Shown here: positions 10,393 to 19,878 of the stretch, one piece after another
How the letters are laid out: every line of letters starts with the position of its first letter
Position numbering within the stretch: the stretch's first letter is position 1
NCBI GenBank assembly: GCA_000708835.1
Contig: DF237238.1
Location: 1 to 64,000 of the forward strand
From: Klebsormidium nitens
Lineage: Eukaryota > Streptophyta > Klebsormidiophyceae > Klebsormidiales > Klebsormidiaceae
Direction of reading: 5' to 3'
DNA: 64,000 nucleotides
Notes under the pieces: generated by a model
Told to the model about the DNA's origin: nothing
The model's database searches: none
Seen by the model: only the letters and a program-made list of their open reading frames with translations
Position numbers and translations under genes: made by a program

Positions 10393-11560
10393 CTCCTGGC
10401 CGTGGCTGTATTCAATGGTTCATGCAAGCGGGGGGGTTCGAGGCCTGGTCGAGCAATGATGTTATTGAATAATTTAACAAGTTTATGAGCAGTGAGATAG
10501 GCAGATTTGAGGAGTTCAAAGGCAAACTTTCAAAGCGCATCTGCCGCGCCGCACTTGACGATTGTCGATGTGGGCACTGACCTCTCTACTGACGCTTGGC
10601 GCGGTCGGCGGGTCCTGCCACTGAGGTCGAGCAGGTTGCACTGCAGAACGGTCCATCACCTCTGCCACCCAGTTTGGGTTCGATTGCTGAATAAGAAAGG
10701 AATGCACGAGTCAACACCCAGTCCATCGACTCTTCCCATATGCCAGCTCTCAATAGGCATGGGTGCAAACGAATGAACGTGCTCAATGACGGCATGATCT
10801 CACACATGTCGGACAGCGACAGCGACTGAAACTCACGCTTGCTCGCCACGCATCAAATGGCTCGATGCTGACTGGCTTTGACCTGACGCTCTCCTGAACC
10901 TCCTGCATGACATGTATTGCCCGATTAATCGTCATTCGTGAATCACCCGGTCTATATCGACGCTCTGTGGATGCTTGTGAAGGGGCATGGTGATTCTGGG
11001 AAGTGGCACTTGTGGCCTGGCGGTACTTCGTACAACCCTGAGATGGAGCCTGTATGAGGCAGAAAGCAACTTTGCTGACAAAACACTCACGTCCGCGGTT
11101 GGAATGGGAATCAGGGGCCGTCCGGACGAGCTGCTGGGGGCGTCGGGACCGTGTGTGGGCCACCCCGGGTTGCTCTCCACGCCCCCGATCATCATTTGTG
11201 TCACTGCATCGCATCAAAGTGATCCCTCAATCAATCGTGCTCCAAATGGCATGCCAAATATTCAAGCCAGATCCGTGCATTTAAAGTCTTATCCATAAAG
11301 CCGTCTGAAGCATAATCCTGCCAACAAGTGCACGGGATGTGCAACCGTACCTATTAGCGCCCTGCTCTTTGGTGCTGAGGAGTAAAAAACCTTCTCCGAC
11401 CCGCCCTCAAAGGCTGCAGATCCTGCGCGAGCAGAATGGTAGAAGGTGAGCGTCGAGAGTCCTGCCACGATACCAGCGGTCCTGCAGACACCCGGAATCT
11501 TACAAAGTGAACACTCCGATCCTCACAAAGTAAGCGCTCGCGGCGCTGCAGAGGCACACA
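10393..11560 (-). other. No clear gene; possible exon fragments with a 2A-like motif
   Basis: No complete gene is recognised. On the minus strand two short segments are bounded by splice-like signals: about 10840-10905 (CAG before, GTGAGT after) and about 11095-11204. The second encodes MMIGGVESNPGW, which resembles the 2A ribosome-skipping motif (ending NPGP) but has Trp in the last position. This may be the remnant of a retroelement or a chance match. Confidence 0.3.
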
Positions 11561-11821
11561 CCGTTTCGAAGGGCCCGGCCATGCCCTGCAGGATGTACCA
11601 GAAAACGCCCATTAGATTCTTTAGAAAGTAATACAGCATTTCTTGGTACACTTCCATTGTGCGCCGGATGGCTGGAACCACGCTTGATGGGCCAGCCCGG
11701 CCATGCCCTGCAGGATGTACCAGAAAAATGCCCATTTATTTCTTTAGGAAGTAATACAGCATTTCTTGGTACACCCTCATTGTGCGCCGGATGGTCGTAC
11801 CCTGCGCTTGATGGGCCAGTC

Positions 11822-11893
11822 CGGCCATGCCCCCCGAAATGCACCCGGCCATACCCCCCAGAATGAACCCGGCCATACCCCCCAGGTTGTACC
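11822..11893 (+). repeat. Three tandem 24-bp flank units
   Basis: Three direct copies of a 24-bp unit (CCGGCCATACCCCCCAGAAT plus four bases) end at the GTAC of the palindrome at about 11888. The unit is the normal left flank of the palindromic repeat, amplified here. Confidence 0.75.
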
Positions 11894-11939
11894 AGGAAAC
11901 GCCCAGTACATTCTTAAACAATAACACAGCGTTTCTTGG

Positions 11940-12600
11940 TACATGACCCTTCTCTGCTTCTCATGCTGAAACAGCCACACACCGTTTAAGGGGCCGGCCA
12001 TACCCCGCAAGGTTCGTGTACCAAGAAACGCCCATTAGATTCTTATAGGATAATACAGGCTTCCTAAGTACCACCAGACTGTGTGCTTGATGGGCAGCCC
12101 CGCCAGACCAGGAAAAATGAACAGGAGAAACGCCCGTAAGGTTCTTCACGAGCTCCATGTTGTTAAGAAGAACGACCCCACTTCCCATGATACTCCCCTA
12201 GGTTGAGCCAAGAACTCTCGACTGATCGAGAAGAGGACTTTGCCGCAACCAGACGGCCGGGGATCGAGGAGAAGGCTCACCTTGCAGTCCGTTCCTCACC
12301 AGCACCGGACGATGGCTGCTTGTGGCAGTGGGCTGCCTCGACGACTGAGCCCCAACCCTGGCGCTCCCCTGGCTTGACAGCGCGCACTGGCCTTCCCGTT
12401 CTGCGCGCTGCCCGCGCTGCGCCCCGTCGCTAACCAAGCTGGCGGCGTGCTGATGGCGGCCTGCGCCAAGACCGCACTCAGACTTGGAGCTGCAACCGGT
12501 CGCACAGGGGCTGGCTGTGGCGGTTGTGGGGGGGCTGTCGGCGGCGTGGGGCGCGATGTGGGCGTCGCGGTCAGTGCACGTTAATCCTGAAAAGGAGGCG
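11940..12600 (+). repeat. Larger duplicated module, copy A
   Basis: A segment of about 600 bp containing a palindromic unit, then a conserved stretch (GTAAGGTTCTTCACGAGCTC, then CTTCCCATGATACT, then GGACTTTGCCGCAACCAGAC) and a GC-rich tail (GACGGCTGCTTGTGGCA-like, near 12311). It matches 14310-14930 closely. A weaker third copy of the tail lies at 13215-13400. I see no convincing gene in it. Confidence 0.7.
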
Positions 12601-13883
12601 CACAGAGGGTCAGCACTGCTGCACTCGGGATGTCACGATCGACCTGTCAGATACCCTGCAGTAGTCCTCCGAATCGTGCGACTGGTCAAGTGCGTGCAAT
12701 CTGTCCGGCCATACCCGGCAAGGTGTACCAAGAAACGCCCATTAAGAGTCTATAGAAGAAATAGATTCTTCCTTGGTACACTTTTCTGATGAGAAGCGGA
12801 ATTGACGCACTTCAGAACGTTTTTCCAAGGTACACTGCTTGTCGGGCGCCGCTTGTAAGACCTCCCGATGTTGCGCGACTTGAAATTATTACCTTCGATT
12901 TGCAGCTAACGCGTGTGACAGAGCTTTGGCTCGGCAAACTGCCGCAGTCCGGCCATACACCCCAGGATGTACCAGGAAAGGGCCGTTAGATTCTTAAAGA
13001 GGAACACGCCACTTCCCGGTACATGCTGACGGCGCGCTGATCCAGCCACACCCCCAAGGATGTACCAGGAACGAGCCTTTGGATTCTCAAAGAGAAATAC
13101 ACCACCTCCTGGTACATACTAACAGCGCACCCCAATTCATGCCAGCGAGTAACAAAGGTTGGGTCCCATGCTTCGCGCCGTCAGTGAACCAGGGGCGGCG
13201 ACGCAGTGCAGCGCCAAGGGACTGCTGGACGCTCACCTTGCGATCTGCTGAGCGCCGTACGACGGCTGCTTGTGGCAGGAAACCGCCCCGGCCGGAGGTT
13301 GTTTGACGGCGCGCAAAGGCCCTCACGTGCGTGGCGCTGCGCGCACTGCGCCTCGTCGCGCTCGCACTCTGAGGGGTCGAGTGTGGGGCGAATAGCGGCA
13401 GCGGCGGAAGGCTCGTCATGGACGCCGGCGCCTCGTAACCCTGCGCGGTGGATCAGCACGGCGGCTCATGAATTTCACAATTCGCCCCAAAGATCAAGAG
13501 CATGCAAGCTGTCCGGCCATGACGCCACTTTGTGGTACATGCTCATGGTGCTGCGGGCCCGTCCACACCCCCCAGAATGTACCGGGGAGCTGCCTATTGT
13601 TCTCTGAAGAAAGATTGAGATGATTCTTGGTACACTTTCGTGAAAGCTGCAGGTCCGGCCACACCCCCCAGGATGTACCAGGATTTGCCCATTTGATTCT
13701 TAAGAAAGTAACACATCATTTCCTGGTACGCCTCAGAACGTGCGCTGTGACGGGCTGCAGGCCCTGCCATACCCCCAAGAATGTACCAGAAATTGCCCAT
13801 TAGATTCTTAGAGGAGTAACACAGCGTTTCTTGGTACACTGCCTTTCCTTGAGCACGCTGAAAGTCTCGCACCGTTTGGGGGC

Positions 13884-14003
13884 CCAGTCATACCCCACAA
13901 GAAAGCGCCTGGCCATACCCCCCAGAATGAATCCGGCCATACCCCCCAGAATGCGCCCAGCCATACCCCGCAAAATGGACCCGGCCATAATCTACAGGAT
14001 GTA
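13884..14003 (+). repeat. Five tandem 24-bp flank units
   Basis: Five direct 24-bp copies with the core GGCCATACCCCCCAGAATG immediately precede the palindrome at about 13998. The first and last copies are the most diverged. It is the same flank-unit amplification as at 11822, at a separate array position. Confidence 0.75.
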
Positions 14004-14309
14004 CCGAGAAACGCCCAGTAGATTCTTTAAAGAGTAATACAGCATTTCTTGGTACACGACCCTTCTCTGCTCCGCACGCTGAAACCGCCACACCCGTTCA
14101 AGGGGCCGGCCATACCCCGCAAGATAAGTGTACCAGAAAACGCCCAGTAGATTTTCAGGGAAATACAGCGTTCTTGGTACAGGGGCTCTCGCTGAAAGTC
14201 TCAAACCGTTTTTGGGGCCCGGCCATACCCCGCAAGATACGTGTGCCCGCAAAATTCGTGTACCAAGAAACGCCCAGTTGATTTGTAAAGAGTAAGACAG
14301 CATTCTTGC

Positions 14310-14930
14310 TACACGACCCCTCTCTGCTTCGCATGCTGAAACAGCCACACACCGTTCAAGGGGCCGGCCATACCCCGCAAGTTAAGTGTACCAAGACACG
14401 CCCAGTAGATTCTTAGAGAAATAATACAGCCTTTCTTGGTACGGCCCGACTGTGTATGTACAGGAGAAACACCCGTAAGGTTCTTCACGAGCTCCGTGCT
14501 GTTGAGAAGAACGAAGCCACTTCCCATGATACTGCCCTAAGTTGAGCCAAGGATTCTCAACTTATCGAAACAGAGGACTTTGCCGCAACCAGACGGTCGG
14601 GAATTGGTGAGGAGACTCACCTTGCAATGCGCCCCTCACCAGCGCTGTGCGACGGCTGCTTGTGGCATTAGGTCCCCCCCACCGAGTTCCATACCTGGCG
14701 TTCCCGATCGACAGCGTGCACTGGCCCACCCGTTCTGCGCGATCGCCGCTGGCGGTGTGGTGATGGCGGCCTGTGCCAGGTCCGCAGTCCGACTAGGAGT
14801 TGCCGCCAGTTGCATGGCGGCTGTTTGTGAGCGTCGCAGGGGGGCTGTCGTGGGCGTCGCGGTCAGCGCACACGGAATCTGCAGAAAGAGGCGCATAGTG
14901 GGTCGGCTGCGCTGCTCATGGCGCTCGTGA
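14310..14930 (+). repeat. Larger duplicated module, copy B
   Basis: Second copy of the module at 11940-12600, in the same order and orientation, with scattered substitutions and small indels. This shows that the array grew by segmental duplication as well as by single-unit copying. Confidence 0.7.
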
Positions 14931-15210
14931 TCGACCACGCACTACCTTGCATGAGTTCCTGGTACCAAAGTTTATGCACCTGCAGGCCTGGCCATACCGT
15001 CTAGAATGTACCAGAAAGTGCCGATTAGAATCTTAAGCAAGATTCTGACTCCGTGCTTGATGGGCTGCCCAGCCATACCCTGTGTGATGTACCAGGAAAC
15101 GCCCAGTAGATTCTTAAAGAACAATACAGCGTTTCTTGGTACAGCGAAAATGACTGTGTGCCTGATGGGCGGCCCAGCCATACCCTGTGTGATGTACCAG
15201 GAAACGCCCA

Positions 15211-16519
15211 GGCGTTTGACGTTTGAGGCGGGGAATTCAAGCGCTACTGAATCCACTGTCTCAAACCATACAAGAAGGGTGTCGATCCACCCAAATCATT
15301 CAGTCAGCAACAATGCTTCAGAAAAGGTGCAAACAAAGTCATGTCCGGTCACCAAGCGCAAGGTCACCAAGCGCAAGAGCTGGAATTTGAGACTGGAATC
15401 TTATTTGAAAGAGGACACCGCACCAAGAAGACATCAGAAAACATGGCCAATAGAAGTCTAACACCGCTGCTTTCTGACCAGAGAAGTATACATCTTGCAA
15501 CCAGTTTCGAACCAGCGTCGCTGGGGGTGCAGATTTTCAGTCTTTGTGTGTCTGCGCATTGTTGCACCTATCAGACACAGTCTGGAGGCTTGCAAGAATA
15601 GCCTTCATTATTTACAATCCATCAAGCAAGACAAGCATGACTGCCAAGCTTGCCGCAACCCACCATGCAGCAAAGCAATCTGACGTGAGGAAACTACAAG
15701 ATTGTCTGCGAAAGCCAACATGTGAGCTCACCTGAACTGGATGCATTATGGATGCGCTTTCTTCTCTTGCGCAGCTCTTAATTCAACAATCACCGGGACC
15801 TGCCATCAAGGTGACTTTGCAGAAAGCAAGTTCAGTGCTCTGAAAGCACAATCTTCCTCTCTAATCTGCGCTCTGGCAGCAGCAACGCAAGGCTGATCCA
15901 TGCATTATGGACAAGCAACACGACCCCTTCTGACCCACGTCGTTCATCGGTATGTCATCTGTTGCTGCCACCTGGCCAACCAGCTTTGAGCCCACCTTTA
16001 ACAGCGTGGGAACGGTCTGGTTCATGTCGGTAATGCTACAGGCCAGGCCCTTATGGCATTCCGCAGCCCCTATGGCCGATAGCCTATGCCGGGGTCCCGG
16101 TGGCCTGAAGGACGCGCCAACTGGCACGTGGCCTGCTCGCGAACAAAGCGTGCAATTTTTGCCCGAGTGCTTAATTGCGCCCTCTGGAGTCTGGGTTCCT
16201 CGGGGGGCCCATTGTTTAAAAGCTGCAAGATTTACCCACTTTCAGAAACTGAGGAAGACAAAACAGGGCAGCCTCGCAAGTGGAGTCCACCGCCAGTGGT
16301 CCGCCGCGTTCTCCTTCCAAAGTCCATGCCTTCTGAGTCTCTGCATACGCACTGTAAGAGGAAGGCCATCTTCACTACATACCTTTGCAAAGAACTTAGG
16401 TTGAATGAATGACGGTACTTATCTGCGGATGAACGGAAGGCGGAGAGTCTCGAGCATAGGCGTTAGGCACGTCTGAACAGTCTCTGTCTTGTGCTGTGTA
16501 TCAAGGACAGACTCTAAAG
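15211..16519. other. Intergenic, nothing recognised
   Basis: No splice-bounded frame, RNA gene or transposon end could be supported. A short repeat pair (GCCTATGCC and CCCTATGGCC) near 16060-16090 has a loose counterpart near 20690. Confidence 0.5.
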
Positions 16520-19500
16520 ATGGCTACCCCAGAGATAACACTGAATTTTTTCAGAGAGGGACTGCCAGTCATCACGAAGGTTGTGACGACTGAAACAGTT
16601 GACCTGTCGGAAGTCGCGCGAGACTGTGAGCTGGTGCCTGAGGGAAGCCTTTACTTCAGAGGCGTTGACGACAAGAAGGTGTCTTTCTCCAGAACTCCTG
16701 TATCCGTCAAGAAGCTCCTGGAGACCTGTGGTTCGGAGGGCGACCTCCATATCCTGCGTAAGTTTTCCAAGACCTGCTTTGACCTTCTTCTTTCATCTAA
16801 TCCTTGTCCTTGAGCTTTTGTTTTGTAAGGCGAGAGTTCTGGATACACAAGGAAGCAACCTTCCAAGTCTTGGTGCAAGAAAGAAGCATACAAGTATGCT
16901 CCTGAGGGTATGCTTCCTTCTCAAGGGGGAAATGGATATGTCCTATCTTTTGTCGCTCTGAAATAGTTGTGCTGCAGTTTATAGCTGAAGTAATGTGCAA
17001 TCCCTTGTGGCTTCCTGCAGTGAATCCGTTTGACGGGCTGCGGTTTATCAAGTTCAAATATGGAAAGTCTACGAAGACATTTCCTGCGACCACAGTAAGC
17101 TGGGACGAATTCACATCCTGGGTACTCGAGGTCAACCCTCAGTATACAGGCTATGAGCTGAGCGCCAAGTTTGCTGGTGAGAAGTGTCTGCTGTCTTCTG
17201 CATTCAAGGCAAACAATAGAACTACTAACCCAATATGAAGTGACGAGGTGTTTGTTTGGTTTTGTCAACTGCTTTACTGATTGTCAAAGAATGCTTCACC
17301 ATTCAAGCTGTCTCGGGGACTGCCTTAAGGTTTAATGGAGAGTATTGTGGGTAGGCTACCAGCGAGGGTTTTGATCGGTAATCTAATGAATTGAAAGATT
17401 TTTCTTCCTTGCAAGTACTCTCTGATACAATGTTCAGGAAGGCAACACCAAGTATCAGGACTATCAAGATGTGACTTAGTTGAGTTCATGTTAAGTCCCT
17501 TGTGTTCGATTTTGAGACCTCTTCTTCGTGTGTTCAGGTCCAGGATTAGAACTAGAGGCGAGATCTGAAGGCGAGTTTCAGATCGCCGTTCCCTCGTTCC
17601 TGCGCTTTTTCCCCAAACAAGTGGTCGACTTGACAGTTACAGTGAAGCAGGGCCATTTGAGATCGTTCTCAACCTTTACGGGAGACCGGGGGGTGAAGGT
17701 AAGAGGCAAGGGGCTTCACAGTGTCTTCCAATGTGGGGCCCTGCTGTGCTGTAGTCTCTTGATCTTATTACCCGCGGTTCTGTGAAGCAGGAGTGAATCA
17801 GGTCCTTCAAAGTCTGTTCCAGGGTGCAGGAGGGAATATGTATACAAGACCAGGATTCCATTATTCATTTGACTGGATCGTTGCAGATGCTTAGCGTAGG
17901 CCTACGCTGTTAGGTTCTGTCTGTTGTGCTACTTGAAATGTCGGAAGGTTCTTGGATGGGAATGAAGCAATGGCACCCACTTGCTTGTAGGATGGGATGG
18001 CTATCCTTCTTGGCCAATCCTACGACATGAACAAGAAGAGCCACCAGAACCCGAAGAGTGTGGCCAGGTTGGACGGGTACGACCCTATGGAGCTCACAGA
18101 AGAAGTTCTCTTGAAGGAAGTTCCGAAGCGCTACTCTGGGGGCCGGGCTGCGACTGTAAGTCCACCCTCCCAAAGAGTCTCATTGCATCTTGCCTGATGT
18201 TGCTGTCAGAATTGGATGCAAGTGTTGGCATTCATCATGTGCGAAGCCTTGATTGGAATCTGGATTTGAAGTCAAGATGAAAGTGAAAGTGAAAGTGCTA
18301 GCGAAGCGCACACGGTGGTGGTGCAAAATTCCCCACTTCGAGATTGAAATACAGTAAGGTTTGATCTGGTCTGCACAAGGTGCGCGTACTGACATTAGAA
18401 GCATGCAAATGCAGGTGCACGACCTTCTGAAACAGACTATGTGGCTACTGTCGGCCGCATATGCAGCCTGCGGCGAATCAAACTCGCAAACGGTATGCGT
18501 GACTATCTTATATTTGAAGGACAGGTTGCGCTGTCAGATGCCTGAATTTGAACCTGAAAGGGTCTTGAAACAACCGCCTTGTGAGAACTTCCTGGTGACC
18601 GATTGTAAGTTGTGGTGAGGCCAGGGTCACCCTGCCGTCAGGTGGCACTCCGTCTCTACTACTCCTTTCCGTGTGTGGATCTCAGTCTTAAGCTAATTCC
18701 TTGAGATCAGCGTTGAAGTTGGAAGTCCAACTGAAGCAGGCAGCATAGAATCTGGTTGCCTAGTGTTGCTTGCTGATTGGCTGACCCTGTCAATGCAGGA
18801 GGCCACAAAGCGGACATTCATCGACCAAGTGCTCATCCTAGTAGCGGCAATCATCTCCACGGTGCTCGATTTAGACGACGAACTCGAACTGATCATGGAG
18901 TACAAGTTTGACAACGGAACCCTCGACTACATCTACAGGCATCTGCGAGTTAGTATCCAAGCCGAAGTGGATATCCGCCAAAAACCGTTCTCTTTCTTGT
19001 AGAGGGGTCCTTGTTGCTTGTTGTACATGATTGGAACAACGGCAAGTGTATTCGGCTATCAAGTATTGGTTGTTCGTTACGGCAGACTGCTCACAGTTGT
19101 AGGTAGCATTCAAGCCTTCTTAGGCAGCAGATCTGAGCATTTTCAACTGTGAGGGTTATCGAAGGGAGGCTGTACACGTCTTTGGTACTGAGCTTCATCG
19201 TTTAAACTTTCTTCCAGGCACTCGTCGCCCTCATCGAAGCCAAAGGTGAATGCAAGCTGCCGGCCTACCGCGGCCAAGCCTTGGTGGAGATGTCGTCCCT
19301 CAAGCGCGTCAAACAGCAGGACAGCAGGAAGCGGGACTGGGAGGAGATGGAGGATGCAGGAGTGAGTAAAAAGTCTGCTTCATCTTGGTGTCTAAACAGG
19401 AACAAAACTAGAAGATTATCCCTGATTGATAGCTAACCAACACTCCATCTGCTTCATCTTGGTGTCTAAACACGAACAAAACTAGAAGCTTATCCCTGAT

Positions 19501-19878
19501 TGATTGCTAACCAACACTCCACAGGAGAAAGTAGTCGAGCCATTGAGCTATTAAGCAAGGCGGAGTATCGTAATGGTCATTTGCATAGCAGCAGACATCG
19601 TGACGGGAACTCTCTTGACGTCTTTTATTTGCCTGCAGACAGTGGGAATCCTGACCAACGCCGACGAGTGGGAGTTCTTTGTGTTCCGGCCAAACGCGCA
19701 GCCGCCAGTGACCTTTCGACGACTTGCTTCCGATATGTCGATAGTTGATTGGAAGGATGTGCAAGCACTCCAAACTCTGTTCAAGCCAGTAATTGAGCAG
19801 CTGGTCGGCATCCTGGCTGTGGAGTGCAAGTTGGTGAAAGAGAGCGCTGCAAAGAAGGTCAAACCAAATGTCAAGTGA
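16520..19878 (+). CDS. 443-aa protein with a PD-(D/E)XK nuclease-like C-terminus
   Basis: Eight exons join in phase: 16520-16757, 17021-17176, 17538-17698, 17991-18155, 18415-18492, 18799-18948, 19218-19361 and 19639-19878. They predict 443 aa. The C-terminal 130 residues have the layout of a PD-(D/E)XK nuclease fold: NGTLDYIYRHL (acidic residue near 309), VALIEAKGE (ExK at about 323-325), RGQALVEM (Gln near 337), then GILTNADEWEFFVF. A similar set of motifs is found in the restriction-endonuclease-like domains of Crinkler-type proteins. The N-terminal 240 residues contain repeated beta-strand-like segments but no domain I can name, and no Walker motifs are visible. There is no signal peptide. 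The start was chosen as the first ATG of the frame, shortly after a stretch with stops. Nuclease function is inferred from motif spacing only. Confidence 0.7.
19374..19521 (+). repeat. Tandem 74-bp duplication inside an intron
   Basis: Two adjacent 74-bp copies starting TCTGCTTCATCTTGGTG differ at only a few positions. They lie in the last intron of the PD-(D/E)XK-like gene and look like a recent local duplication. Confidence 0.85.

Larger units (their letters stand above)
11563..15210 (+). repeat. Array of about 20 palindromic repeat units
   Basis: About seventeen full or nearly full and several partial copies of one unit. The unit is a 20-24 bp left flank (CCGGCCATACCCCSCARGAT) followed by a near-palindrome of about 55 bp: left arm GTACCARGAAACGCCCA, an AT-rich centre (TAGATTCTTAAAGARTAATA), and right arm CAGCGTTTCTTGGTAC. 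Approximate palindrome starts are 11585, 11718, 11888, 12024, 12722, 12967, 13060, 13577, 13675, 13781, 13998, 14130, 14260, 14386, 15015, 15087 and 15190 (truncated). Arms vary more than the boundary GTAC, and several mismatches are paired in both arms. Spacing is irregular (70 to 700 bp), so this is not a simple satellite. No coding frame is needed to explain it. Confidence 0.85.

Noticed and set aside
11500-14530. Many minus-strand frames encoding repeated peptides like YQEMLYYFLKNLMGV and GGMAGFIL
   Set aside because: They are translations of the palindromic repeat and its 24-bp flank. Frame, start and stop differ in each copy, and there is no sign of protein-level constraint.
11563-15210. 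CRISPR-like array
   Set aside because: Spacing is irregular, the spacers are themselves related, the unit is palindromic with conserved flanks, and the setting is a eukaryotic nuclear genome.
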